Shown here: piece after piece, positions 19,123 to 27,976 of the stretch
Layout of the letters: each line of letters begins with the position of its first letter
How positions within the stretch are numbered: position 1 is the stretch's first letter
Assembly: GCA_964569695.1 (NCBI GenBank)
Contig: CAZMUA010000016.1
Location: 1-64,000 of the forward strand
Direction of reading: 5' to 3'
Length of the DNA stretch: 64,000 nt
From: UBA8106 sp964569695
Lineage (GTDB): Bacteria; Acidobacteriota; Vicinamibacteria; Vicinamibacterales; UBA823
Program-made: the position numbers and the translations under genes
The notes under the pieces: model-generated
What the model was told of the DNA's origin: nothing
The model's database searches: none
Seen by the model: only the letters and a program-made list of their open reading frames with translations

Positions 19123-20370
19123 TTATTGCGTAATTGTTGCGTTCACTAGTTGGGCAATTGCCGCGAGGGTGGTTTGTGCGGAAGCCAACCCTAATCGAAA
19201 GTCGTCGTCTGTGAATGTGTCAAACACATCAGTGGGCTGATGCCAATGTGGGTCCCAGCCGGCACCGATGTGAGCGCCACGTTCATTCTCCCGTAAGCTG
19301 ATGGCCGGCACCAGGTCCATAAAAGGGGTTGAATCGGTATTGGTCATGTGCGGACCAACCGTGGCTGGATAATCGGTTGCGTATGCATCATTGGTGGCCT
19401 TGAAAAAGAAAGCGAGAGCCCGAGCCTCAGCCGCCAATTCCGCAGTGGATTGGAATTCAATATTGATGTCCGCTTCAGGTCGTTGGTCTGGACTGACGGT
19501 TCCGTCGGCCCGTGGCGCACCGTGATCGAAGAGCATCATGTCGTGTTGCACCATGCCGAGCCATCGCGGTTCTGGATAGTTACCAGAACCCGGTGGGACT
19601 TCTTGCCCCTGTAATGCTGCTCGTTGTTCGACGTACGCTCGACTTCCGTTGAGGCCTGTTTCTTCGTTGTTCCAGAGGGCAAAGCGGATCGACCGCTCGG
19701 TCTGGACATCAGGAGCGTTAAAAATACGTGCCAATTCCAGCACAATTGCCGTGCCAGAGCCATCGTCGTTGGCGGCCTCTCCCCATCCATGGCCGTCCAT
19801 ATGGGCACCGATAATGTACATTTCACCGGGATTCGTCGTTCCGATTTTCGTGCAATAGACTTCCTGTCGTGGACCATTAGTCGCTGGTTCACGATTTATT
19901 TCACGTAAACGTTCGTTGGGCTGCTTCAGTGGATCGGTATTCACGCCAGTGGCTCCCCGATAACCAAAGATTGAACTTCCTCCAGGACCTGAGCCGTTCC
20001 GCCCAATCTGTTTGCCTGTTGCCGTGGGGCCATCGACATTTAATGGATTTTGCGATCGGCGGCCTGATGACCTGTTGCGTGGAGCTGGATCGTGGATGTA
20101 GTCAATTCGTTCAGTGGTCGTACAGCCGACACTTTGCAGCTGAGCTTCAATCCAATCAATCGCCTGACGATTGCGTTCAGTGCCTTGCCGTCGATCGCCG
20201 AACTGGGTCAATCCTTTAAGCGTCGTCTTGTACTGCGTCAAATCTAGCCGGCTTACCAAGGTTCTGACGTCCTCGTTGTTCGGATCAGGTTGCTGCGCTT
20301 GCGCCGTGGTTACTGAGGAGGTCGCGACTAGGAGCAGGGAAGTGATCACAAGAAAAACGTTTGTTCGCAT
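19123..20370 (-). CDS. Secreted M28-family zinc peptidase
   Basis: The ATG at 20370 gives 415 residues with a Sec signal (MRTNVFLVITSLLLVATSSV), and AAGAAAGG lies 9 bases upstream; the longer frame adds a non-signal extension. The M28 metal site is visible: HMDGHGWGEAANDDGSG (His and Asp ligands), WNNEETGLNGS (Glu pair), and a late His in VGPHMTNTDSTPF. M28 enzymes are aminopeptidases or carboxypeptidases; the exact specificity is unknown. It is the last gene of the minus-strand operon starting with the AhpD-like protein, 28 bases after the cupin. Confidence 0.88.
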   Translation of the reverse strand: MRTNVFLVITSLLLVATSSVTTAQAQQPDPNNEDVRTLVSRLDLTQYKTTLKGLTQFGDRRQGTERNRQAIDWIEAQLQSVGCTTTERIDYIHDPAPRNRSSGRRSQNPLNVDGPTATGKQIGRNGSGPGGSSIFGYRGATGVNTDPLKQPNERLREINREPATNGPRQEVYCTKIGTTNPGEMYIIGAHMDGHGWGEAANDDGSGTAIVLELARIFNAPDVQTERSIRFALWNNEETGLNGSRAYVEQRAALQGQEVPPGSGNYPEPRWLGMVQHDMMLFDHGAPRADGTVSPDQRPEADINIEFQSTAELAAEARALAFFFKATNDAYATDYPATVGPHMTNTDSTPFMDLVPAISLRENERGAHIGAGWDPHWHQPTDVFDTFTDDDFRLGLASAQTTLAAIAQLVNATITQ

Positions 20371-20398
20371 GACGTGAAACCTTTCTTGTCTACCTTTG

Positions 20399-20968
20399 TC
20401 AGTTATCCTGAAGTGCCGGATTAATATACCCCGCTGGTAACACACGGTCAGGGTCAGGTCGGATACTCAGATACGTGACGTGATCTTCAACGTGTTGCCA
20501 GCCATGAAACAATCCTGCTGGAATGACGATAATGTCGCCTGCTGACACCTGACGACTATACCCATCACGTGTGGTCGCCGAAGCACCTGGCCCTGCGAGG
20601 ATGGTTACCGAGTCGCTGTCGGGTGGTCGGGCGACTACATCGAGTAAGGTACCGCCTGTTGTCAGCGTTCCAGATCCTGACACGACATAGTACACCTCAG
20701 TGACTTTTGAATGCGTAAAGCCGGTAACGGCAGTTCCATCAGGCGCTACAGGACCACGATGCAGGATCCCGATCGCGACCTGCGAATGTCCGGTATCGAT
20801 GACCCTGACCTGTCGATCGACACCGCCATCAGGGCTGTTAAGCACCGCCTCAATCTCGGCCTTAAGAATGTCGGTTGCTGGCAACGCGTCTGCAGTTTCC
20901 TGAGCCATCGCGACGACCGGCAGTGATAGGGTGCAGCAAATCAGTATCGTCAGTAAATTTCTTGGCAT
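20399..20968 (-). CDS. Exported cupin-domain protein
   Basis: The ATG at 20968 (GGAG eight bases upstream) gives 189 residues with a Sec signal (NLLTILICCTLSLPVVAMAQE). One cupin barrel is seen: FTHSKVTEVYYVVSGSGTL (motif 1, with His and Glu) and SAGDIIVIPAGLFHGWQHV (motif 2, with His). Such proteins bind a metal and either catalyse oxidation or isomerisation or act as binding proteins. The adjacent RraA-like and peptidase genes do not identify the substrate. Confidence 0.8.
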   Translation of the reverse strand: MPRNLLTILICCTLSLPVVAMAQETADALPATDILKAEIEAVLNSPDGGVDRQVRVIDTGHSQVAIGILHRGPVAPDGTAVTGFTHSKVTEVYYVVSGSGTLTTGGTLLDVVARPPDSDSVTILAGPGASATTRDGYSRQVSAGDIIVIPAGLFHGWQHVEDHVTYLSIRPDPDRVLPAGYINPALQDN

Positions 20969-21024
20969 TCTGATACTCCAAGTGTCTCTTTTCCTGGGCA
21001 ATCTTCGACTAATGCGAAAACGGT

Positions 21025-21912
21025 TTAAGGGTCTGGTGGCGTACGAGAACGGCGTTCGTATTGTTGTCTAAGTTCTGGAGAAAGAGGATAGACGTCGCGA
21101 AAACGATGATCTCGCGACCGCAAGAGTTCACGCTGATAATCCTCCGCCAAATCTCCTGCGGCTGCCTGTTCGAGGATCGTTTCCACGAGGTGAGCTGGGA
21201 AAAACAGGATTCCTTCTTCTTCTGCGACGACGATATCTCCAGGCAATACGGTGACCGTGCCGAAACGAATTGGCGTGTTCCAGTCTGCGCCGAGCCAGCT
21301 CGTGGTATGTACGTCGAAGAATCGCGCAAACACCGGAAAGTCTGCGAAGTCATCTCCTTGGAGTTCACGAAGGTCGCGGCTCCCACCATCGATCACCACA
21401 CCCGAAACTCCCCGCAGCTTGATCCCAAGAGCCCCCATGTCGCCAAATAAATTGTGGCCGTCATTGCCTCCGAGGTCTGCAACAATCACATCACTTGGTT
21501 GAGCTTCTTCTGCTGCTCGCGCGTAGTACCGACGGTCCCAGTCACCTTCTTTGGCGAGTGTATCAATCGCGTCGACAAAGTCAGGACGTGGAGGGAGGAA
21601 CCGCATCGTTAAAGCACGACCAACAAGCCGAGTCCCAGGTTGGGTACTAGTAAACCCTCGGACATAGTTGACTTTATAGTCGCCGAGTGCTCCCCAAATT
21701 TTTTCAATTTGCAGTGTTTTCAGTTGGTCGAGTTGTGCTTGGGTCACGGTCGTCCGTTGCGAATCAAGTACGTCCATAATTGCGGAATAAGACGTTCGAT
21801 TGGCACGAAAGCCGTCTGGAACTGGGACCGGAGCCTGGAGTTCTTGTGCGAAGCTATTCGCTCCAATGAGAAGGTATGAAAACGCAAGCAACGAGAGGAC
21901 CCATGAACGCAT
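21025..21912 (-). CDS. Exported RraA-family protein (aldolase-like fold)
   Basis: The 295-residue protein has a Sec signal (WVLSLLAFSYLLIGANSFAQE) before an RraA/HMG-aldolase domain: GRALTMRFLPPRPD, GDMGALGIKLRGVSGVVIDG followed by SRD, and PGDIVVAEEEGILFFPAHL. Some RraA-fold proteins are metal-dependent class II aldolases for 4-hydroxy-4-methyl-2-oxoglutarate, using the G-SRD motif seen here. E. coli RraA instead binds RNase E, which a secreted protein could not do. Export of this family is uncommon. Middle of a minus-strand operon, 56 bases before the cupin. Confidence 0.82.
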   Translation of the reverse strand: MRSWVLSLLAFSYLLIGANSFAQELQAPVPVPDGFRANRTSYSAIMDVLDSQRTTVTQAQLDQLKTLQIEKIWGALGDYKVNYVRGFTSTQPGTRLVGRALTMRFLPPRPDFVDAIDTLAKEGDWDRRYYARAAEEAQPSDVIVADLGGNDGHNLFGDMGALGIKLRGVSGVVIDGGSRDLRELQGDDFADFPVFARFFDVHTTSWLGADWNTPIRFGTVTVLPGDIVVAEEEGILFFPAHLVETILEQAAAGDLAEDYQRELLRSRDHRFRDVYPLSPELRQQYERRSRTPPDP

Positions 21913-22009
21913 GAACAGTCTCCTTGAAGGGGCAAACCATGCTGGAATGCGAGCAGAACTATCCTATGAAACGTAAGAGCCTTTGAACGGCTACAGGACC
22001 ACGTGTGTG

Positions 22010-22897
22010 TTATTGCTCCGCGTTAAGTTCAGCGTAGATTGCTTCGACATTGGCTGCAGCGCTGGCGATTTGACCCACTTGCAATTGGTAGTCGGCATAG
22101 CGGGCTGGCAAGTTCAGCGACTCGGTGGTCTCTTGCGCCGACTTACCCTCGGCCATACCGCGTCGCACTGCTGCGAGGAAATCACGGTTGAATTCTCCGA
22201 ACTCTCGGAAATCGGCCCAGCTTGAGATTTCGCGGTGTCCAGGGATTACAGTATCGACGCCAGTAATGCCGTCTGCAGCCCCTAACACCGTATCCGGGTA
22301 CTCGACGCCACTGCCACCGTTGTTGGTGTCAATGAATGGCGTTCCTTTCCAAGCAAATAGATCGCCCGTATGGGCTACGCCCAGCGAGGGAAAGACGATA
22401 ATGGCGTCACCATTCGTGTGGCCTCTCCCAAAGTAATACAGATCGATTTGGTCGTCTCCCTCAAGCAGTGTGAGTGTGTTGTCAAAGGTTCGACTTGGTA
22501 AATACTGTTGCCCTGCCGCAGTCTGAAACTGTTCCATCTTTTCCATGTTGATCTTGGTATTCGCATGCGCAACTACTTCGACTGGCTGTGCAAAATCCGT
22601 ATTACTACCCACATGATCAAAATGCGTATGGGTATTGAGAATCATCGTGACTGGTTGGTCAGTTACGGTCCGAATCTTGTCAAGAATCGCATTCCCCCAA
22701 TTGGGCACTTTGGTGTCGACCACCACCACACCGTTCTCTGTAACAAACGCCGCAGTATTGCCACCCCCACCCGTAATGACGTACAGGTTGTCTTTCACCT
22801 GTTCGATTTCAGCGACGTTCTCTTGGGCACCTGGCCCAGTCACTATGGCCACCACGCCTACAGCGATCAGTACAATCGATGCCAGAGCTCGCTTCAT
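22010..22897 (-). CDS. Exported MBL-fold metallo-hydrolase (copy 2)
   Basis: The 295-residue protein has a Sec signal (ALASIVLIAVGVVAIVTGPGAQ) and the metal motif HTHFDH (H90, H92, D94, H95). It shares whole blocks with the copy at 8274-9170, including VKDNLYVITGGGGNTAAF and DDQIDLYYFGRGHT, so the two are paralogues. Here the motif has Phe where copy 1 has Gly. Substrate unknown. It follows the AhpD-like gene and precedes the RraA-like gene. Confidence 0.87.
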   Translation of the reverse strand: MKRALASIVLIAVGVVAIVTGPGAQENVAEIEQVKDNLYVITGGGGNTAAFVTENGVVVVDTKVPNWGNAILDKIRTVTDQPVTMILNTHTHFDHVGSNTDFAQPVEVVAHANTKINMEKMEQFQTAAGQQYLPSRTFDNTLTLLEGDDQIDLYYFGRGHTNGDAIIVFPSLGVAHTGDLFAWKGTPFIDTNNGGSGVEYPDTVLGAADGITGVDTVIPGHREISSWADFREFGEFNRDFLAAVRRGMAEGKSAQETTESLNLPARYADYQLQVGQIASAAANVEAIYAELNAEQ

Positions 22898-23008
22898 TAT
22901 TCGCCTCCCAAGAAAAATGTGTACAACAGCGGAAGTATACCTGAGTCTGGTTCGGAACAGCCAGAGACTCCGTCACTTTCCCTGTTTAGCTTGTTGCTAG
23001 GTATCACC

Positions 23009-23695
23009 TTAGCGGGTCCGTGGTGAGGTGCCAAGTACGTCTCCTTCCGTCGTCACGCCTAAGCCATTGAGCACACGGTTTGCATAATTAAAGTAGGACA
23101 CCACCTGATTCGCTTCAAGAATCTCACCATCTGTCGCACCGGCGCTCCGGAGTCGCTCAATATCTCCTTTTTCGAGATGTCTCGGTGTGAGGGTGAGTTG
23201 TCGCGCGTAATGGAGTAAGGCGAGTTCCTTTCCTGAAAAGGCCATAGCGGGTTGATCGCTTTCGAGCGCTTCAAGAATCGTATCCGTTCGTTTGTCCTGA
23301 TTTAACGCATGACGAAGCCCAAGAGCATGATGTGCCACACTGTAGTCCCCGTGGTTTAAAAGACTCGTGTAGACACCAAGTGTTTCAAGAAACCATGCCG
23401 GCAGTTGATTCGCTGGGTCATGCAGCACAGAGCGGTACAGCGTGTAGTGACCTTCCAGGGTGTGAGGGCGAAGGCTGTGCACCTTCACCACATTGTCAAT
23501 ATTTCCGCTAGCGCCACCAACGATATCGTAGAGGCGCCGAAGCTCACCTTGGGATGCCTCGTAAGGCACTACACGAATCCAACTGAAGGGTACAGTGACC
23601 CCTTGCGAGTCGCTGTCCGATTGCTCAGTGGCAGGTATGGGCAGACTCAGCAGCAAAAACCCCATGGTGAGTAACAAGCTGGGCTTCGAACACAT
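23009..23695 (-). CDS. Exported AhpD/carboxymuconolactone-decarboxylase-like protein lacking the CxxC
   Basis: The ATG at 23695 with GAGG upstream gives 228 residues and a Sec signal (LLLTMGFLLLSLPIPATE). The helical fold matches peroxidase-related AhpD-like proteins: RLYDIVGGASGNIDN, then NHGDYSVAHHALGLRHAL and LALLHYARQLTLTP. In active alkylhydroperoxidases the helix carries CxxC just before the VxHH. Here the aligned residues are G and S (GDYS), so the redox pair is absent. It is probably a binding protein or an enzyme of different chemistry. First gene of the operon AhpD-like, MBL, RraA-like, cupin, M28. Confidence 0.75.
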   Translation of the reverse strand: MCSKPSLLLTMGFLLLSLPIPATEQSDSDSQGVTVPFSWIRVVPYEASQGELRRLYDIVGGASGNIDNVVKVHSLRPHTLEGHYTLYRSVLHDPANQLPAWFLETLGVYTSLLNHGDYSVAHHALGLRHALNQDKRTDTILEALESDQPAMAFSGKELALLHYARQLTLTPRHLEKGDIERLRSAGATDGEILEANQVVSYFNYANRVLNGLGVTTEGDVLGTSPRTR

Positions 23696-23787
23696 GACAC
23701 ACCTCACTTCAAGCAACTAGGTTAGAGACTTTTGCCATAACACCCTCGAACCCTGTTTTCGGTCCGGGTGACTAAAAAAAGTATACC

Positions 23788-23816
23788 TTGACGTACTGGG
23801 GGTCGTAAGTTGAGAT
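23788..23816 (+). promoter_or_regulatory. Candidate sigma-70 promoter for the DAAO-like gene
   Basis: TTGACG (23788-23793) is followed 17 bases later by TGAGAT (23811-23816). The -35 is near consensus and the -10 is weak. It lies just upstream of the GGAGGAG ribosome site of the gene starting at 23840. Confidence 0.35.
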
Positions 23817-23839
23817 AGGAGTTACAGCAGGAGGAGTGC

Positions 23840-25072
23840 ATGAATCGACGGACTTTACTCAAGACTGGCAGTATGGCGGCTCTAGGATTCGGTTTTGGTG
23901 GTTGTGCGGCCCCGAAACAGATGACAAACATCGCGTTGCCGTCACGGCGGCCCATGTTTTATCTACCACCAATCCGAGCTTCTTGGGATCGCGTGATTCG
24001 TACAACGGTCGGTTTGCGCCCTCATCGGCCTACGGGGTTCAGGCTCGAGGCTGAGAAATTTGATGGCAAGACCGTCATTCATAATTACGGACATGGCGGG
24101 GCTGGTCTTTCGTTGTGTTGGGGGACTGGCGCCATGGCGGCTGATATGGCCTTGGACGCGATCAATGGCGATCGCAAAGTCGCGGTTCTCGGGTCTGGAG
24201 CTTTGGGCCTTGCTGCTACGCGACAGCTCCAACGTCGTGGTTGTGACGTGACGATTTATACGGCCGCAGTGCCGCCTCATACGACGTCGAATATGGCATA
24301 CGGTGTGTTTTCACCGACATCAGGGCTTCTGTCGGCTCGACGTGCGTCAGCCTGGGAAGTGCAATTCCGTGAGGCGGTTGAGATTTCCTACCGTCAGCTT
24401 CAGTTGTTTGCGGGTGCCAACTACGGCGTCTCTTGGATGGATTCGTACGGCACGATGGAGGAGTTGCCCACCTCAAGGAGACGAGCTGAACGCCCCCGTG
24501 ATCCGGACGCGGAAGGATTGTTGCCTTCGTCTATAGCCAATCTGGAGGCCGGACGAGAGGTCCTTCACCCAGGCGAGCACCCATTTACGACGCCGTATGC
24601 CTCCCGACGGATCTCGATGCGAATTGAGCCGACGCTGTTTCTTGAAGCCATGCTCCGGGAAGTGCGTCTATTCGGTGGGCGGACCGTGATCAGAAAGTTC
24701 GCGTCCCCGGGCGACCTCATGATGCTTAAAGAGTCAGTGATTGTTAACTGCACTGGCCTGGGCGCACGAGATATCTTTGCGGATCAAACGCTGCTTCCGT
24801 TTAAGGGACAATTGACGTTTCTGGTGCCGCAGCCTGAGGTGAACTACCAGTTTGGATGCATGCCACGGTCGGATGGCATTGCGCTCGGGAGTACCAGGGA
24901 GCGTGGTGTGTGGTCGATGGAGCCAGATTTAGAGGTCCAACAGCGGATTGTTGACCGCGCGATCAGCCGGTTTGCTCTTCTCCGCGAGCCGCAAGCGGGT
25001 AGTCGAATGGCAAGGACGCGCCCTTTACGCAGCACGCCCAGTGTCGAGAATTTTTTCGACCTGGAATCCTAA
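23840..25072 (+). CDS. Tat-exported, circularly permuted D-amino-acid-oxidase-type flavoenzyme
   Basis: The 410-residue protein starts at an ATG with GGAGGAG upstream. It has a Tat-like leader (NRRTLLKTGSMAALGFG) ending in GGC, a possible lipobox. The order of DAAO motifs is inverted. The usual C-terminal block (VGLRPHRPTGFRLEAE, VIHNYGHGGAGLSL) is at residues ~55-100. The usual N-terminal FAD-binding block (VAVLGSGALGLAATRQL, then TSNMAYGVFSP) follows at ~113. The protein ends after the middle block (RSDGIALGSTRERGVWS), where a standard enzyme would continue into GLRPxRP. All parts of the fold are present, so activity is plausible as an FAD-dependent amine or amino-acid oxidase. The substrate is unknown. 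Confidence 0.85.
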   Translation: MNRRTLLKTGSMAALGFGFGGCAAPKQMTNIALPSRRPMFYLPPIRASWDRVIRTTVGLRPHRPTGFRLEAEKFDGKTVIHNYGHGGAGLSLCWGTGAMAADMALDAINGDRKVAVLGSGALGLAATRQLQRRGCDVTIYTAAVPPHTTSNMAYGVFSPTSGLLSARRASAWEVQFREAVEISYRQLQLFAGANYGVSWMDSYGTMEELPTSRRRAERPRDPDAEGLLPSSIANLEAGREVLHPGEHPFTTPYASRRISMRIEPTLFLEAMLREVRLFGGRTVIRKFASPGDLMMLKESVIVNCTGLGARDIFADQTLLPFKGQLTFLVPQPEVNYQFGCMPRSDGIALGSTRERGVWSMEPDLEVQQRIVDRAISRFALLREPQAGSRMARTRPLRSTPSVENFFDLES

Positions 25073-25100
25073 ACACTCTGGAGAGAATTGTACAAAAATA

Positions 25101-25128
25101 CGCCCGAGGGTTTTTCTCTCCCCGGGCG
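25101..25128 (-). terminator. Intrinsic terminator of the PQQ-dehydrogenase gene
   Basis: A hairpin pairs CGCCCG with CGGGCG, plus an inner GGG/CCC after a bulged A. On the minus strand it is followed by TATTTTTGT, a T-rich tail. It lies between two convergent genes, 39 bases past the stop of the minus-strand gene. Confidence 0.7.
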
Positions 25129-25166
25129 CAGTGGTTCTATTTTGCACGGCAGCCGTCGTGATCGGC

Positions 25167-27293
25167 TCAGTGCGCTACAGCGTCTTGGACCAGACCCGGC
25201 AACCGTAGTGCTACGAGCGAACTTGGATACTGCTGACCGCCAATCTGGACAACGATATGCTGCACGCCGTGGTGCGCATAAGTCATCATCCCATATTGTC
25301 CCGTCGTTGGAATTTCAACCGTGCCCACTAGAGCTCCAGTCGTTTTATCAACGGCATGGAGGACCGGTTCACCTCGACGCCCGTCGGTCATGACAAGCAG
25401 GTCGCCAGCCACCATCGAAATTGCTGGCCCTCCACCACCAGTCCGGCCTTCATCACGGAGCCAATCACCTAAGCTCCTCCCGTCACCATTGTTGATGTTC
25501 TGAAGGGCGTCGTGGTTCCAGATTCGTTCGGGCGTAGCGCCGCTGGGAACCCACCAGAGGTGTTCCCCTGTATTCATGTCGACTGCTGTAATGCGGCTAT
25601 ATGGTGGCTTGAAAATCGGAAGTCCTTGAGGGCCCGTAAGTCGTCCACCAGGACCCGCAACCCAATCCACGATCGTTACGCCGGTCGTCATTGGATTGTC
25701 AGGTTCGTCATTGTCAACGCCAGGAGCCACCGAACCCGCACTGCAACCCATATTTGACGAGACGTACATAATGCCGGTCGTTGGATCCATTGAGACTGGA
25801 TGCGTAATGTTCACGCCACCGCTACAACGCACATTCGCTTCGACTCCAACAGTATTGCCTTCATGCAACCGTGGCATGTAGGGGCCACCAACGTTGTAGC
25901 GGCTCATGATTTCGAGCGCCTCGGCATGTAATTCCGGTGTGAAGTCGATCACGTTGTCTTCAGTCAAGCCAATCGGTTCCACCGGGTCGGGTTTTGTTGG
26001 GAACGGCTGTGTTGGTGAGGTCCAGTTACCTGGCACCACGGTCTCGGGAACCTCACGCTCTTCAATTGGCCAGATGGGTTCCCCGGTTTCCCGGTTGAAG
26101 GCGAATATCAACCCCTGTTTCGTATTCTGGATCACGGCGGGAACCTGCTCGCCATCCACTGTGAGGTCAGCCACAATCGGGACGTTAGGGAGGTCGTAGT
26201 TCCACTGATCATTATGAACGGTTTGGAAGTGCCACACTCGCTCGCCTGTCTGGACATCGAGCGCAATAACGCTTGTGCCGTACAGATTGTCTCCAGGTCG
26301 ATGACCACCGTAGTAGTCAATGGTTGGCGGATTAGTCGGGATAAAGACGAGCCCACGTTCTTCATCGGCCGACAATGGGGCCCAGGAGGAAACATCCCCA
26401 GTGTACTGCCAAGCATCATTTAACCAGGTGTCGTGTCCGAATTCACCCGGTCGTGGAATGACGTGGAATTTCCAGAGGTGTTCACCAGTTGCTGCATCAT
26501 ATCCAAGGATATCGCCAGGTACGTTTTCCGCACGAGTTTGGTTGTAGCCTTGTTCCGCTGAATTACCTACAACAACAACGCCATTCACCACAATAGCTGG
26601 AGAGGAGCTTGTGATATAGCCGAGGTCTTTCGGAATACCGTAGTCTGGGTCGAAAGGCTGGTTATAAGCTTGCCAAGGTCCCCAATCTTCCAACAGGTCC
26701 GGTAAGAGGTCGACGACACCTGTTTTGGGAAAGCCCGGGAGTGGTACAGCTTGTCCCCAGTTTTCCAAGTGTGCACCCGTTTTGGCGTCAAGGGCGTGGA
26801 GGAAAAAAGCTGGGGTAATCACATAGATGATTCCGCGACCATTAATTTCGTTATAGGCCACACCCTTGCCGTAGCTGGCTCGCATCGAGCGCTCCCACCG
26901 CTTGGTGCTGGGTTCACGGTAGGTCCAGAGTGTCTCTCCTGTACTGGGCTCGATCGCCACCACCGTGCGACGTTCACCGGCAACGGTGTACAGAAGGCCG
27001 TCGATGTAGGTTGGGGTAGATTTAGAAGTCGAGACTGGCGTTCGACCAAAGTTTCCACCCTCCCAAATCCAGGCCACTTCAAGGTCCTCGAAGTTATCGG
27101 CGTTAATTTGTGTCAAGGGGGAGTAGCGGGTTCCCCAGGCGTCGGCACTCTGGTATCGCCATTCCCCATAGACGTTGCCACGGTCTGGTGCGACTTGCGC
27201 TAGGGCCAAATTAGACGTTACGACCAGAAGGCCTAGGCTCAGCACGGCATAAGAACAGGAGGGGCGCCAACAGCGCGTCGGGCTTACACTCAT
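25167..27293 (-). CDS. Secreted PQQ-dependent dehydrogenase (glucose/alcohol dehydrogenase-like propeller)
   Basis: The 708-residue protein has a Sec signal (YAVLSLGLLVVTSNLALAQV) and an eight-bladed quinoprotein propeller: WRYQSADAWGTRYSPLTQIN, repeated GETLW, GERVWHFQ and GEHLWWV blade motifs, and the long insertion typical of the mGDH-like family. No CxxCH is seen, so there is no fused cytochrome c. The N-terminal membrane domain of mGDH is also absent. Electrons probably go to a separate acceptor in the periplasm. The substrate could be a sugar or alcohol. No pqq biosynthesis gene is in the window. GGGAG lies 8 bases before the ATG. Confidence 0.9.
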   Translation of the reverse strand: MSVSPTRCWRPSCSYAVLSLGLLVVTSNLALAQVAPDRGNVYGEWRYQSADAWGTRYSPLTQINADNFEDLEVAWIWEGGNFGRTPVSTSKSTPTYIDGLLYTVAGERRTVVAIEPSTGETLWTYREPSTKRWERSMRASYGKGVAYNEINGRGIIYVITPAFFLHALDAKTGAHLENWGQAVPLPGFPKTGVVDLLPDLLEDWGPWQAYNQPFDPDYGIPKDLGYITSSSPAIVVNGVVVVGNSAEQGYNQTRAENVPGDILGYDAATGEHLWKFHVIPRPGEFGHDTWLNDAWQYTGDVSSWAPLSADEERGLVFIPTNPPTIDYYGGHRPGDNLYGTSVIALDVQTGERVWHFQTVHNDQWNYDLPNVPIVADLTVDGEQVPAVIQNTKQGLIFAFNRETGEPIWPIEEREVPETVVPGNWTSPTQPFPTKPDPVEPIGLTEDNVIDFTPELHAEALEIMSRYNVGGPYMPRLHEGNTVGVEANVRCSGGVNITHPVSMDPTTGIMYVSSNMGCSAGSVAPGVDNDEPDNPMTTGVTIVDWVAGPGGRLTGPQGLPIFKPPYSRITAVDMNTGEHLWWVPSGATPERIWNHDALQNINNGDGRSLGDWLRDEGRTGGGGPAISMVAGDLLVMTDGRRGEPVLHAVDKTTGALVGTVEIPTTGQYGMMTYAHHGVQHIVVQIGGQQYPSSLVALRLPGLVQDAVAH

Positions 27294-27482
27294 AATATTT
27301 CTCCCAAAGAAAACGATGGAACACTAAGTGTCGTGATTATAGCAAGAGTCGAGAGGATGAGGTGCTAATCATTCTCTTCCCTCTGCTTTTGTGGCTTATG
27401 TGTGGTGTTGGGACAACTTATGTGACTGTTTAAGAGACTTCACGTCGTCAGTGCGCGCTGCGCAGCACGCTTGTTGGTCACA

Positions 27483-27824
27483 TCATCGTGAGTGAGGTTC
27501 GGCCGATTGGATAATATCGTGCAGTTCAAAGACGTTGTCCCCAGCAAACATTTCTGGGGGCGGACGATCAGCATGTGCCGTCCGAAAATCTTCACTATCG
27601 GTCCAAGCGACGAAGTCTTCAACACGGTTCCAGTACGTCAGCACGACGTGGTAAGCGGAATGTCCCATGACTCGGCCGTGCATTGTGACTTGGGTTGGTT
27701 TGAGAATCTCAAGTCGCATAAACCCGTTATGTCCTTCAACGAGTCCAGCTCGACTACGAAAGCGTTCAGCAAACGAAGCTTCTTGACCCGGTGCTACTGG
27801 AATTCGATTGGAAACGACAATCAT
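27483..27824 (-). CDS. Antibiotic-biosynthesis-monooxygenase (ABM) family protein, HmoA/IsdG-like
   Basis: The 113-residue single-domain protein fits the ABM ferredoxin-like fold. It begins VVSNRIPVAPGQEASFAERF, has the central strand GFMRLEIL, then YHVVLTYWNRVEDFVAWTDS and the histidine-bearing FRTAHADRPPP. The early Asn, the Trp and this His are placed like the active-site residues of haem-degrading IsdG/HmoA enzymes. Haem oxygenation is likely but not proven. AAAGGAT precedes the ATG. Confidence 0.75.
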   Translation of the reverse strand: MIVVSNRIPVAPGQEASFAERFRSRAGLVEGHNGFMRLEILKPTQVTMHGRVMGHSAYHVVLTYWNRVEDFVAWTDSEDFRTAHADRPPPEMFAGDNVFELHDIIQSAEPHSR

Positions 27825-27976
27825 GTGATCCTTTCAGTCTAGACGTGATTACGAACATTCGCGTTGCAGCAATGATGCGACAAATTCGGCACCCATACGG
27901 CGATTGATCAAAAGTTTATACTATCTTGGTAATAACCTTATGGTTGAGGCCTTTGTTGGTTTTGGTAGAGGGCGTT

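Noticed and set aside
25000..25072. Frameshift truncating the DAAO-like protein at its C-terminus
   Set aside because: The missing standard C-terminal block is present at the N-terminus, so a permutation explains the end; no homology resumes in another frame.
26751..27203. 150-residue plus-strand frame within the PQQ dehydrogenase
   Set aside because: Antisense to a complete quinoprotein with blade motifs; no ribosome site or family likeness.
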